Shown one piece after another: positions 1 to 12,700 of a stretch of 64,000 nt of DNA (its first letter is position 1; each line of letters starts with the position of its first letter). The notes beneath the pieces are model-generated. The model searched no databases and was not told where the DNA came from. It saw only the letters and a program-made list of their open reading frames with translations. Position numbers and translations under genes: made by a program. Source of the DNA: Jacaranda mimosifolia (taxonomy: Eukaryota > Streptophyta > Magnoliopsida > Lamiales > Bignoniaceae); assembly GCA_018894105.1 (NCBI GenBank), contig CM032123.1:8433001-8497000 (forward strand), in the 5' to 3' direction.

Positions 1-1010
1 CCTTCTTTGGCTCTAGTTTATGTTGCAACATATATTTGTTGAATGTGTAAATATGTTGTGTTTATGAAAAATGGATATATTGAATGGACAATTAACTTAT
101 ACGAGGGTTTCTTTGAAAATGAAGTCTTATTTTCTTTATAACATTTAAAATAAGTGCTTGGTTATAAAGCATTTTCCGGAAGAAAAAAAAAAGAATAAAA
201 ATAAGGAAATAATGAATTTGACATTTTTAAGAGGTTCAAAATAGAAAACATCCCTACTCCCTAGAGAGTAAGTCGATTTCCTAATGTGATTTCTAATTGT
301 TGGGCTTATGAACTCAGGACTATGGCCCAATACCTTCAGTTGGCCCAAATCTTTTTACTCAGCGGCCTATGGTATGAAGTATGAATAAATTTCAAATTTG
401 TACTTCCAAAGCTTGCTGGGCATCGGTTGAGGAGAAATACACCGTTCAAGTTTAAGGTTCTTGTCCCTGTTGGCTATAAACAACTGTATATCACTATATT
501 GTCTCAGAGCAACCAATCCTTCACCTCTCCTTCAGCTGTTCCAATTTCCTGCCTTACCATAAATAATTGGATAGGATGTTGTCAAATTAGTCCTACAAAA
601 CCAGAGAGTAATGATATGGGAAAATAAGAATCAAAATGGTAAAAAAGAAAAAAGGAATGGTAAAAAATAAACTAAAAAACCCAATTAAATAAAGTATAAT
701 TAAGTAAATACGTCAAGAGCCCAAGAAATTAAGCCCATCATGATGGGTATTTTGACCAAAGTGGTTGAAGTCCATTTAGCACTTAGTCATTATAAATATT
801 AGCTTCCAAAGTTAAAATAAAAATTATTTATCAAAAATCTCAAGTTCTAACTCTATGCAGACACATTCTAGAGTAGAAATCCTATCAAATAGCTGATTTT
901 CGAAAAGGACACTCTCCATTTTCATCTAGCATCATCAACTATATATATTGCAAGTTGTTTCTTTGTGACTAAACATACTAATGATGGATATGTTTGCCGA
1001 AACCTCGATA
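1..1010. other. AT-rich intergenic DNA, no gene seen
   Basis: I see no coding frame longer than about 67 residues, no tRNA and no clean transposon boundary. Short A/T runs are frequent. The short frames at 145-348 and 427-627 look like chance reading frames: they have no recognisable motif and no splice context. Confidence 0.5.
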
Positions 1011-1012
1011 AT

Positions 1013-1744
1013 TGATGGGAAATTATAGGACTCAACATGGTGGGTATACGGCTCAGGGTGTTGCAAGGGCACTGATCGAGTCTTGCAACCAAAGAAAGCA
1101 TGTAAGGCTTGCCAAGGTGGCTCCCAGCTAAAACCCTCCGATACTTAAATCAGAATAAGCTCGACATGAGAAAAGTAGCAAAGTAGAGGCTAATGTAAAA
1201 TGAAAGCGTACCTCAAATTCTGCTGAATGGGGGTATTTATAGTGCTCACTAGTTGGGTGAAAAGAGAGGTTGAAAAGACGACCCACTCCCTTTAGCCTAA
1301 TGAAGCTTTTACTCGCATATAGGGTCATTTGAGGTTTTTTTTAGTGTTGTTAATCACCATGCTTCTTGCCAGCTGAAAATATGGAGCGAATTTTTTACAA
1401 TTAATGCAGAAGTGACTGGTTGATAGCACATTTAATGACAAAATGTTGGTTTGACTACATTTAATATGTTTCGAGGTAACTAATTGCACGTGAGTAGGGA
1501 GCACATTTAATGTGACCGTGCCTAGGGGCATGCATCATTCAATCTCTAAACATTGAGTGGGTCGAATGCATTCCTTCACAAGAATATATTTCCCATCGAA
1601 TCGAATTTACCCATTTCTCGACCTACGCAATCGAGGTCACACAATCAACGGACTCTCAACAGGTCCGGTGCTATTGGGTCCAATTATGGTGGAAGGTGAT
1701 GGCGAGGATATGGGCCCATTTTACCCATATCACATACCAACACA
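1013..1744 (-). repeat. Probable Ty3/gypsy LTR or LTR fragment
   Basis: This block is more GC-rich and of higher complexity than its surroundings. On the minus strand it reads like a gypsy LTR: a TATAAATA-type box at about 1234-1240, then a 'CGGAGGGTTTTAGC..GGGAGCC' stretch like that found downstream of the TATA box in many plant gypsy LTRs. The block can be bounded by TG (1013) and CA (1742 or 1744). I found no matching 5-bp target duplication, and no gag or pol frame is adjacent, so a solo or truncated LTR is inferred. The exact edges are uncertain. Confidence 0.4.
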
Positions 1745-4083
1745 ACTTAAGCAGAGTGAAGTAAAGCAAAATGTTATTAAAAAAAAAAGGACATACTGAA
1801 AGATACCAGTTTTTCATGTCTAAATTTACCCCACCACAACCACAACCCTCTACATAGTATACTACAGGTCTGTACGTGTGTTCTATGATTGTGGTGTGAC
1901 TTTCATGGGTTGTTTTTATATCATTTCTGAGAAATGTTGCTCCTCCTGCACATACATCTGTTTTGTATCGCAATTTATGTTAACTAGTTTTGCTGTGATC
2001 CTTATGTTGGAAGTTGCTTTAAGGACCACATATGTCTGGCATGGCTGTGGTTGTCATCTTATTATATCATGACAAAAACAAGCTCCTATGCCCATAGCAT
2101 TGCCTGTTTGTCTGTACATTCATCAACATGCATAACAGCATGAAGCCTCATTTATGAAATTTTTGGCATCCTCAAAAATTGTCTCTATCTATTCCATACT
2201 TCCACCATCCATTCCGGCATATATTGACATCATATACACTTGACATATATTCATCAAGTTGGAATAAGAAATGAAATATAAAATGGATCAAAATACATTT
2301 TGACAGTTTGGATCCTCTATATATTCAATCCATATATATTTCATCTCCTAGTTTATTTTATAAATATACGACATGAGTATCAAATATTTCCTTGTAAAAA
2401 TAATTAATTCAAGATTTTGACATGAAATTTTATATGAGAGTTGAAAATGTAAAAGCAAATGTGTGCACATGATTGAAAAAAAATCATTTTAAAGCATGAA
2501 GTCTTATTTGAGAACGTCTCGACAACTCCAAACAAGTATCAATACAGTTGTGTGATAGCTGCTGCTTCTGAGATGTGAAGGTGTTAGAAATGCTATAAGC
2601 TGCTTGAATTTAGTAGGTCCTTTCATCTTTTCTGGCAGTGAAAATTTGAGACCTCGTACTTCATATAAATTGTAGATGAAAAATAACTACTTTCTTTTTT
2701 CTTTTTTTTGAAGCTATTATTAAATATAGCTTGGTGGATAAAGTCTTACTAATGATTTACGGACAAACAGCTTCGGTCCTATCAATTATTAAGCAAATAT
2801 GCCTTGTTAATGTTGTTAGCATTTCCAAGTCAAATGTTTTTGATAGCCACCATTGCTGTTGTTTCAGGTCTCTTCACCCCCAACTCTTAGTTTGTTTCAC
2901 AATTATCTTAATTAAACTTTATTGGGAACAAATTAAGGTAGAAAGCTTATCCTACAACAAGAAATAACAATAAAATATCACTGACCTTGCTCCACTCTAA
3001 TTAAGATTATTTTGATTTATTTCGTTATTTTCTTTGTTGCCCATATATATAGTAACACTGTATTTGTATTTTAGGTTTTACTCAGAAAAAATTACTTGAG
3101 ATGCTAAAATCTTCTAAATACTTTCTTTTTTCTTCTCTCTCTCTCGACACCCAAACATAACCCAAGGAAGTGCGATGATAGAGAATTAAAAAGCGGGAGA
3201 AGAAAACGAGGTTTGAGGTGCATGTATGCACTTAATCGGAATTTATTGCTTAATTATACTTAAGTGGCAAATTAATGACAAAACCTCTAATAATAGTTCC
3301 ATACTCCATAGTGGTTTTCAGAAGGTGTTCTCCCAAGATAGAAACGAATCACCTACCGATTGCCACAGCTTATTTTGGATTGTTCAATTTTGGCTGTGTT
3401 TTAATCACTGCATGCGTTGTTATGTTTGATATGGTTACCTTTAGAAAATGACAAAAAATTGGTGGACCACTGCGTTTACAAGTTACAACTAAAAGATTAT
3501 GTGTGTTTGAAACTATATATGCGTCCAAAAATTTAACCAAGAGAGACAAACTCATTTTGCACACAATTTTTATTTACTTTTTAATAAGAAAAATTATTTT
3601 AATACTCCAGAATGATGTAACTTTGTTAATTATATTTTCTTAATCTAAATATAACATAAAGTTGAGCTTCATAACAAGATTCATCTCATGATTTGTTAGG
3701 TCAAGAAGCTACGAAAATATGCTGTCTCGACTCTCGAGAGTTACAATTGTTGGAGTGATGAATTGTGCTCATGTGGCAACAAGCACTCCTCTTGTTGTCC
3801 TTTAGAAGATCGAATTTTGTGACTCCAACCCTTATATAAATCATCAAATAGAGCAATATAATGTGAGCATATATCAATTATTGCTATAGTTTTAAGTGTC
3901 ATGATTCGACTCTAATTTAGTCAATCCGTCGAACCTACACGGCTGTACCACGAACAAGCTACCAAGCCAAGAGAACAAATAAGCACGAGTATATAAAGAT
4001 TGCATTTTCAGATCTATTCTTTCAAGACAACAATTTTTAGGGGGTTCTTTTATAGTAATTTGTGCAAATAAAGATAAATCTTA
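1745..4083. other. AT-rich intergenic DNA, no gene seen
   Basis: This 2.3-kb stretch has only short open frames (below 80 residues) with no protein-like motif. A CT-rich run sits near 3130-3145. No inverted-repeat or LTR boundary could be placed. Confidence 0.45.
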
Positions 4084-4449
4084 GTGCCCATTTAGTTTTG
4101 TTTTCATATATTCTTTTCACTTTTTTCAAAAATTGAAAATAGAAAACTATCAACTTCTCCTCCCTTTTCCCACATATTTTCACTCTCAACGCATTTTCTC
4201 ACACACACTCTTAGCTTCACTCTTTCTCCATTTTCACACATGATTTTCCCATATTCTCATTTACACGACTTTTAATGCAAAAACAAAACATTCAAATACA
4301 TCTCATTGTCAACCCTAAACAATCATTTCATTTTAAACAAAACATCCAAACAATATTTCGTTTTCAAACCTAAACTCATAACCAACTTTTCATTTTTTAA
4401 ATTTGGCAAAAAACAGAAAATGGCTTTGAAAATGTATCCAAACAAACTC
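4084..4449. mobile_element. Tourist/Harbinger-like MITE (degenerate)
   Basis: The ends are imperfect inverted repeats: GTGCCCATTTAGTTTTG at the left, and GAGTTTGTTTGGATAC as the complement of the right end. They are flanked by TTA on both sides (4081-4083 and 4450-4452), the target choice of PIF/Harbinger elements. The interior is non-coding and rich in 'TTTTCAC' and 'AAACCTAAAC' stretches. The inverted repeats match only partly, so this is an old copy. It lies about 0.4 kb upstream of the DUF4378-like gene. Confidence 0.4.
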
Positions 4450-4877
4450 TTAAGAGATGATTTTACAAATTTGGACAAGTCTCAAGAAGCGTGGTAATTG
4501 CTAATATATAGATGACGGGAAGTATTTTTCACATAACAATGATGCCAAAATTGTAATAGACACGTGAGATCTATGTAAAATAATCAATAAATTTTATACG
4601 AGGTGGATGCAATAATTTTAAAAATTCTACGGCCCACTTATGTTTGAACTAAAGGTCTTTCTAATTATGCAAAAGTAATTTGTCTCTGGGCTTTATAGTC
4701 TCCAATCTTCTGCTATTGAGCGCAGTCCCAAACTGAACAGAGATGCATTGTCTTTCCTCATTATAATACCTGCAGAGAACAACTCCTTATCTCTCTTGTC
4801 CGATTCTTGAAATAACTCCTTTATTCCCTTCACCCAAAATTCTTCAAACTACCTAAGTCTAAACTTCTTTCAGAAAC

Positions 4878-5988
4878 ATGCCCAAATCGCTTGGACAATT
4901 TCTCCAACAGAAACAAGAGCCATTTGCCTTGGATTTTTACCTTCTTGAAAGAGGCTATCCCAGAGGTACAACTCTTAATGCACCAGCCAAGATTTCAGCA
5001 GGCTGCAGCCTAAAGAAGAGACGATATGTCGTCCCAAACTGTTCAAAGTTTCTTAAAGCTGCATTCAGCCAGTTTGTGATGGCTAAGGATAATCAGAAAT
5101 CCAAATACTCCGGAAATGGAGGTCGAAAAAATGCACTTGTTGAAAACCAGAAGAACAGACATGAAAATGCAGCTGAAGATAATAGAAAGGGCATAGAAGA
5201 TAATCTTTTCTTAGAGAAAGAGGTACAATGGACTTTTACTGATCAACGGAATAGTTTTATATTTGCATGCTGAAGTTTTGTGCAATTTGTTTTTTTGATT
5301 CACATTTGGTTTTTCATGAAGCTAACAGGTTGATGCAGATAGAAAGTTGAAATGGAGAGCTGTGGAAGGTAGCAAACAACTCAGCCCTGTCTCAGTCCTA
5401 GAAGAAACTTCATCAGATGAAGGCTCACCAGTTCATTACAGTGAGTCTATTAATTTTTCAAAACTCTTACCTTCAGAAGAAACTAAAACTTACATCCATT
5501 TTTCATTACACAAACTTTCAACAAAACAATATGATTCCATGACAGCACAAGGGGAATCCTCAACCTCAATATCTGGATGCAAATTAAAGCAGCCAAGACA
5601 ATTTAGTTTTCAAGAAGTCGTGGGCTCGTATTCGTATGCTCAGTGCATGATAAACCAGAGGGCATTGCAGCAAACAAAGCAGCTCCTGAGAGATTGTGTG
5701 AGAGAAGCCATAGAGAGCCACAGGAGAAGAGACAAAAGTAGAGAACAAATCTTGGGAGCTGAGGAGGTTTGGAAACTTGTTTGCAGAAATGCATGGCAGT
5801 GGAGCCAAGAGTCAATGGATGAAACTAACATAATACATCTTCTGCATTATGATTTCTTGGCTTCTGCTGAAGAATGGAGGAGTGCTATTTCCGAGCAGAA
5901 GAAAATGGAAATCTCCATGGAGATTGGGGATGATATTTTGGAGGATGTTATCAGTGAGATTATGACATGGCCATATTTTGTATCATAA
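4878..5988 (+). CDS. Uncharacterised plant protein with DUF4378-like C-terminus
   Basis: Exon 1 runs from the ATG at 4878 to 5222 (345 nt, ends LEKE, donor GTACAA). Exon 2 starts at 5329 after TAACAG and is open to the TAA at 5986-5988, giving 334 residues. An alternative intron at 5441-5545 (GTGAGT...CATGACAG, 105 nt) keeps the frame and would give 299 residues. The N-terminal part is basic (KKRRYV, FLKAAFSQFVMAK). The C-terminal ~120 residues (QTKQLLRDCVREAIESH, WKLVC, EIGDDILEDVISEIM) resemble DUF4378, found in plant TRM/LONGIFOLIA-like and uncharacterised proteins; that family assignment is from memory. The function is unknown. AATAAA at 6019-6024 is a plausible polyadenylation signal. 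No operon-like partner exists. I am confident it is a gene and less sure of the domain name. Confidence 0.75.
5441..5545 (+). other. Possible exitron/retained intron (105 nt, in frame)
   Basis: The stretch starts with a strong plant donor (CATTACA followed by GTGAGT) and ends at CATGACAG. It is a multiple of three and has no stop in the frame of the gene, so both spliced and unspliced products are readable. The encoded segment is Ser/Thr/Lys-rich and less protein-like than its flanks. Its A/T content is also higher, which favours it being an intron most of the time. Confidence 0.5.
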
Positions 5989-6024
5989 CAACTTTTGGGT
6001 TAAGTTAGAAAATTGATCAATAAA

Positions 6025-7137
6025 GGATTCAACTTTCAAGTATTCAACCATTTGACCTCCCCCTGTTTTCTAGTCTATAGATCCAAACTCATCTACTAGC
6101 ACTTCTTTGTTGCTTGGTTGGGACACATTCATTGATTTCTTTTAGTTCTTTCTAGGCTGGCAAGTGACTTGCTGCTTTCGACCATTCTTGCCATCTTTAG
6201 TTGAATTCGTGCCTACCCTAAGGCTAAGGAGAGAACTGCATGTCCTTCTAGTTGGATAGAAGTCTACAGTCTACTTACCTACCTGACTACACTGTTCATA
6301 TCGAGACGGACAGGAGGCAGACTTTTTAAAGTTAATAGAAGCAATTTCTTTTATAAACTTTAAAAAAACAGTTGTAATTGTAAATCTATTCAAATAAATA
6401 AGGGAATTACGAATCAGCAGATCTTAATTTTCCTATATAATAGATCAATAATGGTCCCTCTTCTCCACATGAAACAACCTAAATAGTGCCTTCATATGTA
6501 TCAATATACACCTTGATGAAGATTAAATTGATGATATACATGACATTGATGTTTCAACTGCCCCAAAAGACTTAGCAAATTTGAGATTGATACGTGTACC
6601 CCGCTGCACGTGGGTAAGGACCGCAGTTTGGAACTAATACTATTTACTTGTGCATGTTATAACCATAGTTATAGTAAGATACAAAAGGAGAAAAAGTATG
6701 GCAGTTGATATAAAGTAGAAAATTTAGGAATATATGTAAATATATATATATATATATATTTGGATATTTAAAATGTATATCATACAGGATATATGAAAAA
6801 CCCCAGAAGAAATATACAAATTTTTTATGTTACTGATTATTTATTTGTCAGCTAAAAGGAATTACCATGCCATACAAGATTTAAAAAAATGTTCACATGC
6901 ATCCTGAAGGAAATTCATGGGTTTGTTCTCAAAAAATTCTTGGTAAGTCATAAACATTTTGTTACATTCATTTTTCATTTTTGTCAGTTTATAAATATAA
7001 AAAAAAAAAAAAATTGTTTAACCGCTTATTTAACAAATATGTGGCTTAGTTTTACTTTCATACCTACAGTCACAAATTGCAAGCAGGCCCATCCTATCCA
7101 GGTCCGTACCCTAAAATACTCAAATAAAAATACAATA
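6025..7137. other. Intergenic region, no gene seen
   Basis: The region downstream of the DUF4378-like gene contains an (AT)n microsatellite at about 6742-6760, and A/T homopolymers near 7001-7013. The open frame at 6889-7293 (134 residues) is low in complexity and overlaps a MITE boundary at 7146, so it is not taken as a gene. Confidence 0.5.
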
Positions 7138-7145
7138 TATCTATC

Positions 7146-7857
7146 TAGGGTTGTCAACGGGTCATATTTGAATCGAATCTATCATATTCGAATCCAATTA
7201 ACAAAATTTATATCCGAATCCAACCCGAAATCCTATTGGATCTTTGTTAATCAGTGTCATATCCAAATCCGATGGATATCCGAATCTAATTAAAAAATCC
7301 AACCCAATTTCTTTTTTCTTTTTCTTTTTTTTTTTCTTTTTTTCCTTTTAAATTTTATAAAAATATTGTATTTATAAAGTAAATATATGTCACATTTGAA
7401 TTTTTAGCAATTTTTTATTATATATTAATCAAAAAGTTAAATATTTGAATACTAAACTCCTTTTTCACATTATATTAATGTATAGATGAACTATTATATG
7501 TTATTATATTTGATATTTTATCAATATCCCTCTTATTTTTTAGGTTAAAAACTCAATATTAATAGTATAATATAGACGTTAATATAAATATTAAGTCAAT
7601 ATAATACATAGATTTTATTTTTAAAATATTTATTAATATTATATATAAGAGTACTAATTTAATAAAAAATATTAAGGTTCGGATTCGAATCTTTAACGGA
7701 TCGAATTGCTTAATTCCATATTCGATCCACTTATTTCGAATTTTGAATATTTATAATCAGATCTGATTCATCGAATATTTTAATCAAATAAAAATCCTTA
7801 AATTCGATCTGAATTCAGATCAAATTCAGACCAAAATCCAATCCATTGACAACCCTA
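7146..7857. mobile_element. hAT-type MITE with perfect 8-bp target duplication
   Basis: The element begins TAGGGTTGTCAACGGGTC, and its right end, read in complement, begins TAGGGTTGTCAATGGATT. It is flanked on both sides by TATCTATC (7138-7145 and 7858-7865), a perfect 8-bp duplication as made by hAT transposases. It is 712 bp long with no coding capacity. The subterminal regions are rich in repeated TCGAAT/ATCCGAAT motifs. A partial relative lies at about 25301-25575. Confidence 0.85.
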
Positions 7858-7992
7858 TATCTATCCTATCCTAAAATACCCAAAAAATAAAGACCCTAAT
7901 CCTACCCTACCCTATCTAATCCAAAATCCATTGGGTCTAGTTTATTATACATATGTTTTTAATGTATAAACTAATTTTTTCAATATATACTA

Positions 7993-8428
7993 GGGCCTTG
8001 TTTGTTTGGCTTAATTACGTGTGGTACATACCTAATCATGCATTTTTTAATGTTTGTTTCGATTGATAAAAACCCTTAATAAATCCTATGCCAACATTAT
8101 TTATTGTTGCTTTTGGAAAATGAATCAAGGGGAGAAATGCTTGATTTGGTCTAATTAGAATTACAAAAATCAAATAAAACCTACTTTTTTTTGTCTTATT
8201 TTCAATTAAACCCTGTTCCTAAGAATAGGAAAAAACGAGAAAATTATAAAAAACTTATTAAAATGTATAAATGATATAATAGTAAATTTATATATTATAT
8301 TTTAATTTATTTATATATTAATCTTACCAATTAAACATAAAATTAACATATTCTATCCTAACAAACATAAAATGTATCCATTTATTTATATATCACTTCT
8401 AATCACATTTTTCAAAGCAAATGAGCCC
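7993..8428. mobile_element. Tourist/Harbinger-like MITE (old)
   Basis: The left end is GGGCCTTGTTTGTTTGGC, and the right end in complement is GGGCTCATTTGCTTTG. The flanks are CTA and TAA, so the 3-bp target duplication is imperfect or mutated. It is non-coding. The GGGC..GTTTGG terminus is characteristic of plant PIF/Harbinger MITEs. Confidence 0.45.
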
Positions 8429-8439
8429 TAATAATATTA

Positions 8440-9560
8440 TTTGGCTCGATTCCAAAACAAAACCTTCTTTTTCAATATATAATTTAATTTAGTTTATCTT
8501 TATTTTTAATTTTTTATCATTAATAAGAATTTTATAACACAATTTATTGATAAATGAAATTAATTTTATTAACAAATTTTATTAACAATGTTTATACCAT
8601 TGTTAATTTTATGAAAGAAACGTGTATAGTTATCATTGCTATTCACTTGTCAAAAAAACAAATATATATATATATATATATTCCACTATATTAACTTTGT
8701 TAGTTTATTAATTTAGTTTAATTTTTTAATGAAAAAATTATTTAATTGATATTGTTCATTTACATATTTGTAATTTTTATTTATAAAAATTTTATCATTA
8801 GTATAAATTTAATTTCGGTATAAATAATTTTTGAGTTAATAGATTAAATTTAAGTATGAAATAATTAATAATTTGTTGGCATAGATACATAAGTAATTTA
8901 TAGGTATAGACCCTAACCATAACCATTATATTATCTTTAATAAGAATGGATACGGGAATGGATATGACTTTTTGGGCCTACCTTAACAGGCCTAATTGCA
9001 TGCCTAAGATACCTATTTTGTCATAATATTCATATACCAATGTTTGACATACAATATTAGCAGCTTAAAAAATAATTAAAATATACCAATAATAAAAGAA
9101 TAATGCCCATATCCATCCTCACAGAGCATTTAGGATCCAGGATAGATTAAATTTAGTCTCATCCCAGCACCATTTAATTAATTAACCATAAAAAAGACAA
9201 GGCCTGAAATAATTAAATAGTAATTAAATTTCGCTGTAGATATGACAGCACAAGCTCTACTCTAGAAACAGGAAAAAGAAAATTCTAGATTATCATCTTC
9301 TTTAAAATAGTGATTTGACACCACACACAACATAAGCAATTTATGCTGCATGCATGTGATAGATATGGTTCTGCTCATACTAAATCTATATGTGATGTCC
9401 AATCCTACATTAAAACAAATTTTGAAGGCTGATTAATAGGAAGACTACCTACCTGGTAAGGAACATGATAGGAACAGTAATGGTGGCAGCATGCTCCTCT
9501 CAGATATCCCTCAAACTGGGTCCTCCATTTAAGCATAAGTTCAATACTGAGATACACAGC
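8440..9560. other. AT-rich intergenic region downstream of PRP40
   Basis: The region has no open frame of note. It carries an (AT)n run near 8661-8680. It is probably the spacer between the MITE cluster and the 3' end of the PRP40 gene, whose transcript end lies somewhere below 9751. Confidence 0.45.
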
Positions 9561-9751
9561 TAAAATGCATTTTTAATCTCCAATAGAAATTACAGTAAGA
9601 GGTTAGAAGTAGAAAACAACTCCAAATGCAGCCTACACGACCCAAAACATTTCTACTCATCTAGCGAAAAAAGTCAATATTGCTGTAAAATACCATAATT
9701 TTACTGATGCGAAGCTTATAGTCGAGAGGACAACAAGATGAATGGATGTCA

Positions 9752-12700
9752 CTATTGGATCTCTCCATCCTCACCAAGTTCACCATCTTCAAGCTCCTCA
9801 TGTCCACCACTTCGTCGGGATCCATCTCGGTGGTCTCTTTTGTGTCTTTTATGCCTACTTTCGCTATCAGATTCAGGTGAATATGCATGCTGCAGGAAAC
9901 ATCATAAGAGTATTAGATTACTGCAGTTGACCATTTTTTAAAAGAGAATGAGAAGTCAACAATGATCTAAAGTACCTTTTTTGACTTTTTACGGTCGCTG
10001 CCATGTCTACGGGACTTCTTTGTCTCCTCTTTGTCATCTTTATCAGAACTCACATCATCAGTTGTGCTCTGATGGCGCTTCCTATGTTTCCTCTCTTTGT
10101 CCTTTTCCCTTTTTTTGTCATCTTTGTGTCCATGGCTTTCCAAATCATCTACACTCTCAATCTCTTCATCATCTCTTGAATTCTCTCTCCCCTTCTCCTT
10201 CTCTCTCTCGTGTTCCCTATCTTTGTGTCTCTCCTTCTCCCTCTCTTTCTCCCTTCGCTCTTTATCTTTTCTCCTCTCTTTCTCCTCCCGCTCTCTCTCT
10301 TTTTTGGCCTGTGAAGGAGCAAACAATAGGAAAAAATCATTGGAAAAAATCATTGGATAATACACCATAAAGTTATTTACTGAAGATTCAATATCCCAAG
10401 TCATAAACCATAAGGAAATATTAAGATTAGCCATCAAAGAAACAAGTGTTATATTTCCACCTACGACCACAAGCTTAGACTCCTAGCCCTATCAACATAG
10501 CGGTACCAACCAGCTAGCCTAAAATGCTTCAGGCCATAGCCACAACCAAAGTGGCATCAGCCATTTACACTTTCCTTCCACCACTGATGTAGGAATAGGT
10601 TCTAGAAGTACCAATGAGCTAGAATGCCCAACAATGCAAAGCAAGAAGATAAACCAGTTCACAGTACTACAGTTTTTTCCCAGAATAATCAGATGAAAAG
10701 ATAATTCTCTATCAGACATTTCAAAGCAACTCAGTAGTCCTATACATAATAAATGGCCTCTTTTACACAAAGCACACACGACAGACGTGGCATGTCAAGG
10801 GACAATTGCTCAAACAGGACACAAGAACATGATGATTATCCAAATGTCTGAAAGAAAATAAAAAATATTGCTTCACAGCTGGGCAGGACAAAACATGTGT
10901 AGTCTATTCACAGATGTAATACATCCAAGAAGAAATTGATAAGATGCCAGAGGTAAATTGCTACATAACGCCCAGAATAAATTGCAATTATTTTAAAATT
11001 CTCAGTTCAAGAGTGCTAAAAGAAATAATCCCTGATGATACTGGGAAGAGGAGTCATCTTGTACAGTACAAAGTGCTTGTAGCAATATTTTTCAGCCAAT
11101 CAACTCAACATGAGAAATAAAAACAGCCAATTTATGCATCCAAATGTTCTTTACCTTATCTTCTTCTCGCTTGCGCTCCTTTTCCTTTGCTTTCTCTTGC
11201 AAACGAGATATATATTCATTAAATATCTCCCTGCAGGAGCTTTCTTCTCCAATCGACCTAGAAAACATGCGACACAGTATGAAAAAGGAGAACTTTCAGC
11301 ACACTGGATAGTCACAATTCTCTCCAAACAATTCATTGCACGCCTTCTCTAATTGACAAAAACTTTACCTGTACTCTGAACTGTCCTCAACAAGTGGTTT
11401 GCATTCCTCCCAAGAAGACAGCAAATTTATTTCCTGAGAGAAGTAAACAAAATAACAATTTAGGCAACATTGGAGAAACAATTACTTGGACAACCATACG
11501 GCACATATTACCCTTCTTCAATCTCAAGCAAATCTTACATACCTTGATAGTGATCAACTTATCAGTGAAATCTTTGGCCAAACGTTTGCGCTTCTTAGCC
11601 TCTTTCTCTTCTTTCTCTTTAGCTCTATCAATTAGATCCTCATATACAAGCTGCAATTCGCATCAACACAGAATTTAAAGATTACCAAAGAACTGCCAAA
11701 ATTTACTGCATAGCTAAAATACCAGATCAAATTCCAGATTTAAGTCCAGTATAACCTTGGATGCATAACACATAGAGATTAAAAGAAAAATGCAACTTAA
11801 AAATGCAGAAAACTAAAATAATTTCCAAGGGTATTTCGCTGGCAAAAATCCTCATTTATAGATATATGAATCATTCAGCAACTTTTTTCTAGGGAGTTAT
11901 CTGAGCTCCCACATCTTGGGTGCAGAAACAGAATGACTCCATTATCTCGCTAAAAGAAAAAGACAGTAAAATTGTTTTGTTGTTGTTGTTGTGTGTGTGT
12001 GTGTTGGGGGTGGGGGGGGGGATAAAGTCAAGGGTGTAGCCGATATATTAGTGGTGGCCATGGTATGAATGAGTATAGGATTCTAAAAACTCAAATGTTT
12101 CAGCAGTTATTATGGCTCATAAGGAATGCAGTAATTCCTTGGGGAAACAGGTAATGCAGCACTTCTCCCTTCTATTGTTCCCCTCTTTGCTTCTTTGGAG
12201 ATTTTGACTGGCATTCATTGCTAGACATGGGATGGTATAGGAGACTAGGAAAGCAGGCACTAGTGATGGAAAAAATTCCAATGTTTTGGAGTGTCTACCT
12301 CAAAGAACAAGCATCATAGACAATAGAAAGGCCTCTACAAGACATTTCTCAGTCTCGCGTTCAAACACATAATTCTATGACCGTCTCAATCTTCTTTTTA
12401 CCGTGTTTTGATTTTAATACCATGCACTCTTCAGGAAAAAAGATTTTTCAGAAGCATATAATCACAGAAAAATATCGAAACATTGCGCTTTAAAAGATAG
12501 CAAGTAAACTTTGATCTTTTTACACCACTGACATGTCTCAAAAGTTACATCTTGCTGACCAGTATTATTTACATGTGAACTGAGAATAATGCAAAGCAAA
12601 TGTTAATAACAAAAGAATGTTGCCACATCCTGAGTATGTCATAGGAATTCCACCTGCAAGCCAATTCACTGGTGCATGCAATCAGGAAAACAATTGAAGC

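Noticed and set aside
6889..7293. 134-residue plus frame
   Set aside because: It overlaps the left end of the 7146 hAT MITE, is rich in Ile/Phe/Lys/Asn as expected from AT-rich DNA, and shows no domain.
9981..10370. Long plus-strand open frames opposite the PRP40 charged exon
   Set aside because: They are Ser/Leu/Phe/Cys-rich complements of a purine-rich exon, with no motif and no splice context; the minus strand has the real exon.
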